Assembly (NCBI GenBank): GCA_009785595.1 | Contig: WQVZ01000015.1 | Coordinates: 1-34,453, forward strand | Reading direction: 5' to 3' | From: Defluviitaleaceae bacterium | Lineage (GTDB): Bacteria > Bacillota > Clostridia > Lachnospirales > WRAX01 | DNA length: 34,453 nt | Part shown: piece by piece, positions 25,465 to 34,453 of the stretch | Numbering within the stretch: the first letter of the stretch is position 1 | Layout of the letters: every line of letters begins with the position of its first letter | The notes under the pieces: model-generated | The model's input: the letters and a program-made list of their open reading frames with translations, nothing else | What the model was told of the DNA's origin: nothing | Database searches by the model: none | Program-made: the position numbers and the translations under genes

Positions 25465-25739
25465 TAGTAGCACAATATTACCCATGGATGCGAGCATCTG
25501 CCAAAGCGGATGTGTGTTTTTGTGGTTTAAAGGTGTTGCGCTACAAGGTAGAGGTCTCAGGTGCTTTGGATTAGGAATCCAGCCAGCCATTGCGGTCTTT
25601 GCCGGTGCCAAAAACTGGTGTTGTTGGGTCGATTGACGACCACATAGTCCGGATTTTGGCGGGTTAAGAAAGCCGGATATCGGCACCTTTGCTGTGGATT
25701 ACATAAAGGCTTTTGTGCAGTTGGCGGTCTGATTTTTTT
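25465..25739 (+). ncRNA. Candidate structured non-coding RNA
   Basis: Gene-free sequence starting at a consensus promoter and ending in T7 (25733-25739). Helices found by eye: ATCTGC/GCGGAT, TTGTGG/CTACAA, TGGATT/AATCCA, and a three-way junction closed by GGTGCC/GGCACC with arms GGTCG/CGACC and TCCGG/CCGGA. Long-range CTGCCAA/TTGGCGG could close the whole molecule just before the T-run. It does not show the signatures of RNase P, tmRNA, SRP RNA, T-box or common riboswitches that I know. The short ORFs in the track here lack ribosome-binding sites. It may be a separate RNA or the beginning of a longer one. Confidence 0.5.
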
Positions 25740-26460
25740 GACGCAGGGCAGGCATAATTATGGTTTATTACAGCCAGATTGTGGTTAAATGCTGTGTGTT
25801 TATAGAAAAAGGTTGTTAATTGCGATGTAATGTGCGGGCAAAAATGAAAAATCATATCGACAGGACGGCGGAGCACCGTTAAAATTTTTCGCCGGGTTGC
25901 CTTGTAAAATTAAGGAAGGTTATGCTGCGATCTTTTTACAGATACAGCAAATTATTATCCTAGGGCAACCCGTGGTAAATTGAGATGGTATGTGCTGGTA
26001 TTGTTATATCATGATTTTTTGTTAAAAAATTATCCATACCCTTGGCGCGAAATTTGCGGCGGCATCGCCGGGTTTTTGCAAGCTTCGTTTGGGTTACGTT
26101 CTTTGACAACAGACTGGTAACGAAACAATGTCGATACAACTTCTCTTAGCCCTGCGGTTTGCTTGCGGCAAGCCCTTGTGCTCGACAGAGTGTTCGGCTT
26201 TTGCGCAACGAATTTTTGCTAGCAGACAAATTTCAGTGATATTTGCAAAATTTTATTCTGCCTACCCTACCAAGCAAAAATGAAGGATTCAGATTGCGTT
26301 TCACGCAATCATATTGCGCAAATAGTTTCGTTACAGGCTTAGTTGAGGTAGGTTTGTTACCAAACGTTTGGTACAAACACACCCCGACAAAGCAATAGAT
26401 TTGGTATTTTATAGCCGGTTTTTTTTCAAAGATGCCCGGTTGTAAAATACAAAAAAGAGC
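25740..26460 (+). other. Gene-free, helix-rich region, possible continuation of a large ncRNA
   Basis: No credible ORF. Helices seen: CGGGTTGCC (25893-25901) with GGCAACCCG (25964-25972), enclosing CCTT/AAGG and a TGCTG-ATCT/AGAT-CAGCA arm; GGTATG (25987)/CATACC (26035); GCTTG/CAAGC near 26162; ATTTTTGCT (26212)/AGCAAAAAT (26273) enclosing GCAGA/TCTGC and CAAAT/ATTTG; GATTGCG/CGCAATC (26292-26310); GTATTTTA-CCGG/CCGG-TAAAATAC (26404-26450). The density of multibranch pairings is unusual. It could be the second part of one large RNA, a second RNA, or a leader of the downstream giant gene. Confidence 0.4.
26352..26378. promoter_or_regulatory. Palindrome around ACCAAACGTTTGGT
   Basis: Perfect 14-bp palindrome (26359-26372) inside a nearly perfect longer one (GTTTGT ... 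ACAAAC). Operator-like, but also able to fold as a hairpin in the RNA. Confidence 0.4.
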
Positions 26461-26755
26461 AGGATAAAAAGACTTCCGATATCCTTAGGCCTGTCCGTAA
26501 ACCCGTTTTACACAGTACAGTTTACGAGCAGACCTCATGCAAGACAGCAACATGCAGTTTGCACCACAAGCTTGATGCCCATTTGCATTCAAGACAATAT
26601 TTAAATGAAAGAGAAACACACAACAAAGTCCTTGTGTTGCTTTTATGCAATATAAACGCCATTGATAGGCGAATATTGAAAAACTGCACAGGGCGAAAAA
26701 TAGCACCAAATGTAAGTTAAAAATACGGAACGTAGAAAGGAGGCTGTTTCTGATA
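26461..26755 (+). other. Upstream region of the giant surface-protein gene
   Basis: No gene seen. I find no convincing promoter: TATAAA near 26650 lacks a well-spaced -35. The region ends with AAAGGAGG (26736-26743), the ribosome-binding site of the next gene, so transcription may come from upstream promoters. Confidence 0.3.
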
Positions 26756-29700
26756 GTGGGACATATCACTAAGAAGCAGTTTGCGAGAGTTGTCAGCGTG
26801 CTTTTGGCAATGCTGATGATCTTCGGTAGCGTTCCGGTGGACCTGTACGCAGGGACTATTGGAAGCGTTATTGAAGATTCTGCGCCAGAGTATGAGGATA
26901 CATACGCCGCTGACCTTGTGCATTACGAGGAAGAGACGGAGTATGACCCTTATGCTGACGCAGTATATTATGAATATGAGTATGACTACGATGAGAGCAT
27001 AATCCAGTGGCATTCTTTTAGCGGCTATGTTATGTCGGAAGACTATGACACGCCATTGTATGGTGCTGCCGTTTCTCTTTACTTTGAAGGCCACTTGCAC
27101 GCACGTGTATTTACGGATTATCAAGGCCGTTTTTATTTAGAGGCCAGACCGTTTAATCTTGATAATTTAGACGGATGGGCTTTGACGGCTGGTTATGAAG
27201 GATTTTATGCAGAATATGCTTGGTTGGAAGAATATATTGACGAAGTATTTGCAATTGCGGACGGAATCATCCCTGTAACCATCAATTTCTATCTGGAGGA
27301 GATTGTCGAAGTTGATTGGGACGGTTCTCTTGTTATAAGCGGTATTGTTGCTTCTTATGAAAGCACATTGCCCATTGCAGGCGCGAATGTACGTCTTTTA
27401 GGTTCTGAGGGCGAAGTTTTTACCGCCCAAACCGATGCATATGGCGTGTATGAGATATTTATCGTATCAGATGACGCATATGACCCTATTGATCTTGGCT
27501 CATTGTTGTTAGGCGCCACAATCATGGCATCTCATGCTGGTTATCGTACACAAATCGTTGATATGGACGATTATATCGGATATATTGACGCATATGGCGG
27601 TCTTGCCGTTAATTTTGAGCTTGTGCCGGCCCCGTATATACCGGCGGGCATGGCTTTGGCCCACGGCACCGTAACATTGGGATACGGCGAAATTGTTGAG
27701 GGCGCGCGAGTTGTGTTTATGCCCAACGACATATTTGCCGACGAAGATGATTTTATCATCGCATACACAGATGCAGACGGCAGATACAGCATACTTTTAC
27801 CGGCATCAGAGGCCGAGGAGTTTGCTGCATGGGCTACATATTATATTGAAGAAACAACCGCTGTACTTGACGCTTTTGGCAATATGCTGTTTGATGAATA
27901 CGGCGAAATAATAACAGAAACCACAACATTGTTTGCTACAAGCGGCATGGTGGAGCTTGTTATTGCCGCCGGTGAAGCTGCGGAGCTTGATTTTGAACTT
28001 GAATGGGTTCACGCAAGAGCCACATCGACACCTATAGGCATATATACCTGGGCTGACCTTAATGCATTCTTTAGCGGTTTTATGGGCACCAATTTTGATA
28101 ATTTTTATCTTGGTGACAACATCACTGTGCCAGCGGGCAATGCACGCAGCGGACGTGGTTATGTTGGCGGCTTTCCGTTTTTGGGTACCTTTGACGGTCG
28201 CGGCCATTCTATAACCGACCTTCGCCTTAGACCATTAACCGCCGACGAACGCACAGCAGCTCTTACCATGGGCGGATTTGATGTCAATGATTTTGGCTTT
28301 ATCCGCGTATTAGGTGACGGCGCAGTTATCGAAAATATTAACTTTGTTAATGCGCATTACACTGAGGCCGCAGGTTTTGCCGCCTGGAACACCGCAACGG
28401 GCAATATTGGTCTTGTTGCAGGTCGTGTTGCTCCGGGGGCCACTGCCACCATCCGTAATGTTGACGTAATAACCACCGGCACCGCAGAAGGTACAAGATC
28501 CCAGATAAGCATAACCGGCACACGCACCGTAACCAATAAGAGAATTGGCGGCGTGGTTGGTCATACCGGTCTCGGTTCTGTACTTAATATCATTAATACC
28601 AATGTTAACTATACCTTAAACTTTGCTTCCACCGGGCCTATTCCGTCCGTAGGCGGCATGATTGGTTTTGCCAGCGGTGTTGTTAACATAAGCAGCGGCA
28701 GCAACGACCCTGCTGTGCGCAATACAGTTGTTATGGCCCAATTGGGCGGTGCCGTGCGCCAAAATATTGGCGGTGTTATCGGTGTTGCCACAGGGGCGCT
28801 TGATATCCGCAACCTTAACGTATCCGGTGCCATCACGGGCGCTCTTAACGCGGGCGGCGTGGTTGGCAACAGCTTGTTTGCGGGTGCGGGATCTGTGCAT
28901 ATCACTAATGTGGACAGAGTAGCCGGAAATATAACCGGCGGCGGCGGCGACGCTACCGGCGTTGGTGGTATATTTGGTAATGTGGCGGCAGCTGTCATTA
29001 CAAACAGCCATCGTTTGGCTGGTATAGCCGCATCCCCCAACAATTTGGGCGGTTTGGTAGGTCGTGCAATCGGCACTGTAGAGATTCATAATTCTCACAA
29101 CCACGGCACGTTTAGCAATACCGGCGCAAACCAGCCTCGCGGCGTTGGCGGTATTGTCGGACGCGTTACCGCAACAGGTAATGTCACCATAAACGGCTCA
29201 ATAAACCATTCGTCTATAAACACCGCATTTAACGCCGGTAATTACGGCGGTATTGTGGGCAGAACCCAAGGACGTCTTACCATACACAATGCACAAAACC
29301 TTGCCGCGTACATAAGAGGTAACAACGACGGCGGCACAGGCACTGCTCTTCGTTTCGGCGCAGGCGGTATCGTGGGACGCGCAAACAACTCTGTTATCCG
29401 CATATACGACACCACCAACAATGCCAGAATCGATGGTCGTCCACGTGATGGCGGTATCGGCGGCATTATTGGTTTTGCCGATGGCGGCGGCTCCACCACC
29501 CTTACCCGCGTAACAAACACCGGCGTAGTGCACGCGCAAGAGCGTATGCGCCATCGTGCGGGCGGCTTGGCGGGCTGGATGCGCAACCCCATAACCATTG
29601 AGGGTAGCACAAACACCGGTAATCTTACCAATGCACAGGGCACCGGTACAGGCAGAAACCAGCAATTTGGCGGCCTTATAGCACGTGCTGACCACAACAC

Positions 29701-32700
29701 CGTTATAAACAACAGCCAAAACTACGGCGATATTATTACTGATACCGGCCGTACTCCACGCGGTTTGGGTGGCCTTATAGGCGAACACCGCGGCCGTCTT
29801 ACCATAACAAACTCCTATAACAGAGGAGACCTTGGTTCGACCATCACATCCGGCCAAGCCACAAACACCCCCATAGGCTGGGGCGGTATTGTCGGCCGTT
29901 CTGATATGGGCGGCACAGGTGCTGCAAACCGTGTTGTGACAATGACCAACGTAACAAACTTCGGCAGAGTAGGTGCTGCAACAGGCAACGTGCCACGTAA
30001 CGTGGGCGGAATCATCGGACGTACGGTAAACCGTACACGCGCCAATTATACCCTTAACAATGTTGTAAACCATGGCGCAATACGCGGCAATACAACCGTC
30101 GGCGGCATAATTGGTCTTAATGACACACCAAATGTCACCATCAATAATTCCGCAAACCACGGTACTGTTTCATCTGCTGTGGTTGCTTCCAGCCTTGGCG
30201 GCATTGTTGCACGCAGCACCAGAGCCAACCTTATAATACGCAACACCTTTAACACAGGCAGTGTTACACCCGGCGGAACAGGCAATGCCGCTCTGGGTCA
30301 AGCCTATGGCGGTCTTGTTGGTATGATAACCGCCGGTGTTGTTATAATCGAACGCAGCTTTAACGCCGGCAGCATTACCGGTACCAACCAAAACACAGGC
30401 GGTATTGTCGGCCGTTCTAACGGCAGAAGACAACTTACCATTCGTGACGTATACAACATAGGTACGGTTACGATGCCAAGAGGCACAAGTGCCACCAACC
30501 TGCGCTCGGGCAATGGTATATTAGGCCACAGAGGCGGCGGCCCGGTGAGAATGTACAACGTATTTAACGCTGGCAGAACTCAAGGACGCCCAATCTATGG
30601 TCAGGCAACCATTGCACCCGGTGCAAACGGCGGCAATATTGGCACATATATGCGTTTTGAAAACGTATTTTTCGATACCACCGTCCACACTGGCATTATG
30701 CAAAGACAACATCTGAGAGGCACTCTCCAAGGTGTTCCCACAGACCTTCTTACCAGAGGTATTTTGCCGGGTATTGACGGGCTAAACTGGCTTAGCGGCA
30801 CAGCCCCATTGACCGAAGGCGAAACCGTACTTAACACCTATCCGTATCTGTACTGGCAAACCAACGCACCCGGCACACCTATAGGAAATAGGGTGCTGGA
30901 AACCCGTTTTGTCTTTGCTATTACGGATATTAACAACAACGCTGTTATGGACCTGCCCGGAGCCGGAAGCAGAACCACGTATTTTGCTATGATACCGGAC
31001 AGACTGGAAGGATCAAGATTTTTCCTTCCATATGCAGGGGCTGCCCAGCATATGACACCCATACCTACGGCACATGCAACTGTCACATTTACCAGAACAG
31101 GCCCTATGTCCCTTGGCGCGATAAGCGATAACTGGGTTGTAGGCTTTGATGATTCTGACAGGTCTGCCGTAGCCATAAGGGCTGTTGATGAAATTAACAA
31201 CGTACCCATAACTCATGCGCGCTTTACCGTTAACGGCGTGCCTGTGGCTGCTACGGAAACTTTTGGCGGCATAATTCTGATAGAAATTGATGACATAGGG
31301 GCGGTTCCGCAGTTTCTCGGAATAACAGCCTTTGGCTATCACCCTATCGAAAATCGTCTGCTTACCATGGAGGAAATTGTCACACCGGCGCTTCTCATAG
31401 AAATTCCTATGCAAAGAGCACCCATAGACAATATTCGTGTTGTACTTCGCGATGATTACCCCGATGCTCCTGTCAACAACAGGGTGCTGGCATCAACTGC
31501 GGCTACAGCAGGTCAAAACTCCAGGCTGCGCCACGACAGAACCACCCCGGCATATCCTAATTATGTTCCTGTACAGGGCGGAAACACTGCCAACAGACAC
31601 TTCTTCCTGCCGACGGTATATCTGTTTGACACAATGCAGCCGGCCGCTGATTGGTTTTTGTATCGCCCGGACGGAACATTTGTGCTTACATATCAGGACT
31701 TTTTAAGAAACGCAGCCGGCACAGAGCTTACCGGTTCCGGCACAGCAGCCGACCCATGGGTTGTCAACATATACCTTGAAGACGTTGGCGTCGACAGGCG
31801 GGTTCTTAGGGTTATTGAAATACAACCTGTCGATGACGCCGAAGGTTATGCAATAGTAACCATACCCCACGGCGGCGGCACACATGTGCAGGTAGAAACG
31901 CGCAACCCCGAAGGTTTTGCCGGACCTGCCCCGGTGGTAGCCACAGTAGGCACCGCCAACCTTTGGAACATAGATTTTGGCACCGTGGATACACAAGTTA
32001 GGGTTCATGCTGCCGGCTACAGATCCAGTGAGTGGCTGTACATAGAAGATCAGCTGGATGTTAACGAAGAAACAGGCGTTGTGGCAAACACCTTCCCGGT
32101 TGTTTTGGACAGAGAGATTCGCTTCACCATCCAAGTGTACGAAGATTTTGTTTTGGAGCGGGACGAATATGGTCAACCGACAAATACGTATCGCAGACCT
32201 ATACCGGGAGCAACTCTTTTCCTTGCGGAAGACTGGCTTGGCGGTTTATACCAAGCCATCGCACCTACCGGACCAGGCCTTTTTACCAATGTGCGTGCCA
32301 TCGAAGGTGAAGAAATTATCGTTTCTGTGTCAGGCTTCGCTTCTGAGCATCACACGGTGGACTGGTTAGCTGACGTAGTAGAGGGCGCAGAAACCCACCC
32401 GGATAGACCAACAGGTCAACCCGCGCCTGGTTTTACAACCACATCCCCACGTGATGCGTGGTCTTCTTTCAACATAGTGTTGGAAAGAGAAGCCGGAAAC
32501 TATCTTACCGGTTTTGTGCGTAGCACGGCAGCAGGTAATCCTGTTATTCCTTATGCGCAGGTCACACTGATTACCGTAGGTGGCTATGCAAGAACAACCC
32601 AGGCTTCGGCCGGCGGATTCTTTGAATTTGCCAATCTGCCTTCGGGCGACTTCGCGTTGTATGCCAGCCATCCTCAGTTCCAAACCAATGTGCCTATCCC

Positions 32701-34453
32701 GCTGACATTTGTAGGCGAAGGTATGCACAGAAATATCTATCTTGATCCAGGCACAACCAACCAGCATTTGCTGTATGTTCGTGTTATGGACAGAGCAACC
32801 CCGGCAAATCCCATAGTTGCCAGCAGCGTGCTTTACGGAATCCTTGGACTGGAACCCGTAAACCTTGATGAAGGCTTGTGGTCTGTAAACCTTAACAGCC
32901 GTGCTGCCGGACTTATAACAGCATCTGCAACAGGATTTGTCACCGGCACAACCCTTGCATCGGAACATGATGAAGGTTGGCCAAATCACGTATTTGCGGT
33001 TATATCCCTAGCCAGAGTTGTACCGGACTTTAGAGTGTATGTGGTGGATGACCAAGGCGTCCCATTGTCTACGGCAGAATTGACGATGACAACGGAAACC
33101 GTCACAGATTTACCCATAACACGCGACCCGGCACCACCATTCGGCAGATTTACAGTGACTACCGACGAAACTGCGGTATTTACAGCAAGCGCGCCGGGCT
33201 TTGGGCCGATAACCGAAGCAATAACCAATGCCCACATTGCTGCGGGATTCATGACAATCCAGCTTACGCAACGTGTGCCCGTCCCAATGACGGTAAGAGT
33301 TGTTTATGATTCTACAGGCGAACCCATTCCACACGCTACCTTGCAACGGAGACCTCACGGCTCTACCGTTCACAGCGATGTGTTGGGCAATGACACAGGC
33401 GTGTTTACTGTAAATCTGACAGTAGGCGACAGACTGGTAGGTGGCGCAACAGGCTTAAATCCTGTGCCACACGACCCTGTTACGTCGGCAGACCTGGCAG
33501 CAGGAGTAATCACCATTCGCCTTACCGAACGTGTACCTTTTGATAACTTTATTGTAAGAGTGATAGACCCTAACGGAGATCTTATTCCCCATGCGCAGCT
33601 AAGCGCATCCCGTAACAGCGTTACCCCTGTACCCGGCATGACCATAACCCCGGGCACCGGCACTAACGCAGGTAGATTTGTCGCAGATGGCGTAGAGCTT
33701 GGCGATACATTTAACGCAACGGCAGTGGGATTTGACCCGAACACAGGTGCTGTTACCATTGAAAACTTTAACCCCACAACCGGCGCGGGCACCCTAAACA
33801 TAACCCTGCAACCGGTAGTTGATCCGATAGAAGTAACAGTAGAAGTGCGCGCCCTAAACGGCGGCGGCATTATTACAACTGCAAGCCTTACCCACAATGG
33901 CCAGCCGGTCTTAACCGGAGCCAATGGGGTGTTCACTCTTGAACTTACAGGCGCAAATGTAATGCCTCCTCCTGATGTTCTTGTTGCAAGTGCTCTGGGC
34001 TTTGACACTTCCGCCGAGCGTGCCATAGTATACACCGACCTTGTCAGTCAACTCATCGTTATCTATCTTGATGCCGGCATCGACACGCCTCCGGTAACAG
34101 TAACCGTAGAAGTGCGCGAAGGCACGGCAACGGGACCATTGATCACTTCCGCGCAGCTTTTGCACGGAAATGTCCAGGTGCCTGGCAATGACACAGGCGT
34201 ATTCACCCTCCAGCTTACCGGAGCAAACATTGGCAACAGGCTTAACGCATCCGCATCCGGCTTTGGTGGCAACCACCACTATATAGTCGATGGCGATATC
34301 GTTAATGGCCACACCATTGTAATTGTTCTTCAGCGCGGTGACTACACCCTCACCATCACCAACACCCCCGCCACTCTCACCCACAACAACCAAATCCTTA
34401 CCGCCGGTACGGACACCTTGGTTGTCGGCAGTGCCAATGCCGTGCAGTTTGGC
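26756..34453 (+). CDS. Giant secreted surface protein, at least 2566 aa (3' end outside window)
   Basis: Not in the ORF track because it has no stop in the window. The frame starts at GTG 26756 after AAAGGAGG (12-nt gap) and stays open to the end. Signal peptide: KKQFARVVSVLLAMLMIFGS, cleavage near residue 32. Then an extremely Tyr/Asp/Glu-rich segment (about 40-85), two to three carboxypeptidase-regulatory-like modules (about 85-400), a long GLUG-like array (about 425-1370; GGIVGR plus ITNSxNxG units, probably a beta-helix), and from about 1380 successive Cna-B/carboxypeptidase-regulatory-like modules with V.V.D..G.PI..A.... motifs. The last residues (YTLTITNTPATLTHNNQ) resemble the repeats of the SLH protein. 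Cell-wall anchor and ligand are not visible. Probably an adhesin or matrix protein. Confidence 0.88.
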   Translation, partial: MGHITKKQFARVVSVLLAMLMIFGSVPVDLYAGTIGSVIEDSAPEYEDTYAADLVHYEEETEYDPYADAVYYEYEYDYDESIIQWHSFSGYVMSEDYDTPLYGAAVSLYFEGHLHARVFTDYQGRFYLEARPFNLDNLDGWALTAGYEGFYAEYAWLEEYIDEVFAIADGIIPVTINFYLEEIVEVDWDGSLVISGIVASYESTLPIAGANVRLLGSEGEVFTAQTDAYGVYEIFIVSDDAYDPIDLGSLLLGATIMASHAGYRTQIVDMDDYIGYIDAYGGLAVNFELVPAPYIPAGMALAHGTVTLGYGEIVEGARVVFMPNDIFADEDDFIIAYTDADGRYSILLPASEAEEFAAWATYYIEETTAVLDAFGNMLFDEYGEIITETTTLFATSGMVELVIAAGEAAELDFELEWVHARATSTPIGIYTWADLNAFFSGFMGTNFDNFYLGDNITVPAGNARSGRGYVGGFPFLGTFDGRGHSITDLRLRPLTADERTAALTMGGFDVNDFGFIRVLGDGAVIENINFVNAHYTEAAGFAAWNTATGNIGLVAGRVAPGATATIRNVDVITTGTAEGTRSQISITGTRTVTNKRIGGVVGHTGLGSVLNIINTNVNYTLNFASTGPIPSVGGMIGFASGVVNISSGSNDPAVRNTVVMAQLGGAVRQNIGGVIGVATGALDIRNLNVSGAITGALNAGGVVGNSLFAGAGSVHITNVDRVAGNITGGGGDATGVGGIFGNVAAAVITNSHRLAGIAASPNNLGGLVGRAIGTVEIHNSHNHGTFSNTGANQPRGVGGIVGRVTATGNVTINGSINHSSINTAFNAGNYGGIVGRTQGRLTIHNAQNLAAYIRGNNDGGTGTALRFGAGGIVGRANNSVIRIYDTTNNARIDGRPRDGGIGGIIGFADGGGSTTLTRVTNTGVVHAQERMRHRAGGLAGWMRNPITIEGSTNTGNLTNAQGTGTGRNQQFGGLIARADHNTVINNSQNYGDIITDTGRTPRGLGGLIGEHRGRLTITNSYNRGDLGSTITSGQATNTPIGWGGIVGRSDMGGTGAANRVVTMTNVTNFGRVGAATGNVPRNVGGIIGRTVNRTRANYTLNNVVNHGAIRGNTTVGGIIGLNDTPNVTINNSANHGTVSSAVVASSLGGIVARSTRANLIIRNTFNTGSVTPGGTGNAALGQAYGGLVGMITAGVVIIERSFNAGSITGTNQNTGGIVGRSNGRRQLTIRDVYNIGTVTMPRGTSATNLRSGNGILGHRGGGPVRMYNVFNAGRTQGRPIYGQATIAPGANGGNIGTYMRFENVFFDTTVHTGIMQRQHLRGTLQGVPTDLLTRGILPGIDGLNWLSGTAPLTEGETVLNTYPYLYWQTNAPGTPIGNRVLETRFVFAITDINNNAVMDLPGAGSRTTYFAMIPDRLEGSRFFLPYAGAAQHMTPIPTAHATVTFTRTGPMSLGAISDNWVVGFDDSDRSAVAIRAVDEINNVPITHARFTVNGVPVAATETFGGIILIEIDDIGAVPQFLGITAFGYHPIENRLLTMEEIVTPALLIEIPMQRAPIDNIRVVLRDDYPDAPVNNRVLASTAATAGQNSRLRHDRTTPAYPNYVPVQGGNTANRHFFLPTVYLFDTMQPAADWFLYRPDGTFVLTYQDFLRNAAGTELTGSGTAADPWVVNIYLEDVGVDRRVLRVIEIQPVDDAEGYAIVTIPHGGGTHVQVETRNPEGFAGPAPVVATVGTANLWNIDFGTVDTQVRVHAAGYRSSEWLYIEDQLDVNEETGVVANTFPVVLDREIRFTIQVYEDFVLERDEYGQPTNTYRRPIPGATLFLAEDWLGGLYQAIAPTGPGLFTNVRAIEGEEIIVSVSGFASEHHTVDWLADVVEGAETHPDRPTGQPAPGFTTTSPRDAWSSFNIVLEREAGNYLTGFVRSTAAGNPVIPYAQVTLITVGGYARTTQASAGGFFEFANLPSGDFALYASHPQFQTNVPIPLTFVGEGMHRNIYLDPGTTNQHLLYVRVMDRATPANPIVASSVLYGILGLEPVNLDEGLWSVNLNSRAAGLITASATGFVTGTTLASEHDEGWPNHVFAVISLARVVPDFRVYVVDDQGVPLSTAELTMTTETVTDLPITRDPAPPFGRFTVTTDETAVFTASAPGFGPITEAITNAHIAAGFMTIQLTQRVPVPMTVRVVYDSTGEPIPHATLQRRPHGSTVHSDVLGNDTGVFTVNLTVGDRLVGGATGLNPVPHDPVTSADLAAGVITIRLTERVPFDNFIVRVIDPNGDLIPHAQLSASRNSVTPVPGMTITPGTGTNAGRFVADGVELGDTFNATAVGFDPNTGAVTIENFNPTTGAGTLNITLQPVVDPIEVTVEVRALNGGGIITTASLTHNGQPVLTGANGVFTLELTGANVMPPPDVLVASALGFDTSAERAIVYTDLVSQLIVIYLDAGIDTPPVTVTVEVREGTATGPLITSAQLLHGNVQVPGNDTGVFTLQLTGANIGNRLNASASGFGGNHHYIVDGDIVNGHTIVIVLQRGDYTLTITNTPATLTHNNQILTAGTDTLVVGSANAVQFG

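Noticed and set aside
25388-25686. Small ORFs on both strands in the candidate ncRNA
   Set aside because: No ribosome-binding sites, composition not protein-like, and they overlap the promoter or RNA helices.
25465-26460. Known RNAs: RNase P RNA, tmRNA, SRP RNA, 6S RNA, lysine riboswitch
   Set aside because: Conserved signature sequences as I remember them are absent (no ACAGAA/AGAUAGAUGA, no tag ORF, no CCGGAAGG-type SRP loop) and the fold is multibranched, unlike the rod of 6S. A short GTAGAGGTC resemblance to lysine riboswitches is not supported by the rest.
26485-26769. 94-aa minus-strand ORF upstream of the giant gene
   Set aside because: It has no ribosome-binding site and covers the start region and ribosome-binding site of the plus-strand gene.
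28310-34393. Many long minus-strand ORFs (for example 29198-30160 and 33370-34035)
   Set aside because: They are antisense to the open giant surface-protein frame; their low-complexity composition mirrors its GGIVGR and Thr/Val-rich repeats.

Overview
The window looks like chromosomal DNA of an anaerobic Gram-positive bacterium of the Clostridia (Firmicutes/Bacillota). The evidence is a clostridial-type serine block (serC, serA, DUF1015), a class I heat-shock operon (hrcA-grpE-dnaK-dnaJ) under a perfect CIRCE operator, strong SigA-type promoters, AGGAGG ribosome-binding sites, a short Gram-positive LepB, and very large secreted surface proteins, one with C-terminal S-layer homology (SLH) domains. 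TGA is used as an ordinary stop (dgt, grpE, dnaJ), so the genetic code is standard. The species cannot be named from the sequence alone.

Layout. 1-3700 (+): 3' part of serC, a small cupin protein, serA and a DUF1015 gene, ending in an intrinsic terminator. 3814-7731 (-): alaS and dgt, each with its own SigA promoter. 7780-8790: a 257-aa polyproline protein (-) bracketed by related inverted repeats. 8981-14709 (+): consensus promoter, a ~270-nt leader, and a 1789-aa SLH-anchored protein built of InlB-B/Listeria-Bacteroides-like repeats. 14964-15854 (-): lepB followed by a small redox-disulfide (DUF1858-like) gene that is missing from the ORF track because it carries an in-frame UGA exactly where the family has its second CxxC cysteine. 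A hairpin of bacterial-SECIS type follows the UGA, so this is a candidate selenoprotein. 16282-19498: accessory genes (a frameshifted DUF5677 gene, a 54-aa methionine-rich microprotein, a membrane PH-like protein, a GNAT-like protein and a membrane-anchored unknown).

19586-25336 (-): heat-shock operon hrcA-grpE-dnaK-[272-aa unknown]-dnaJ. HrcA should repress it through the CIRCE at its promoter. The grpE-dnaK gap carries three tandem 8-bp/4-nt hairpins whose stem sequences change while pairing is kept. An unrelated AT-richer gene sits between dnaK and dnaJ.

25337-26755: about 1.4 kb with no credible gene. It begins with a consensus promoter and is full of helices and multibranch folds, so it is a candidate large non-coding RNA or RNAs, or a very long leader. 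From 26756 to the window end runs a second giant secreted protein (at least 2566 aa, still open): signal peptide, Tyr/Asp/Glu-rich segment, carboxypeptidase-regulatory-like domains, a long GLUG-like beta-helix array, then many Cna-B-like modules. At the window end it enters a repeat resembling those of the SLH protein.

The most interesting items are the candidate CxxU redox protein, the covarying tandem hairpins before dnaK, the structured RNA-like region, and the Met-rich microprotein.
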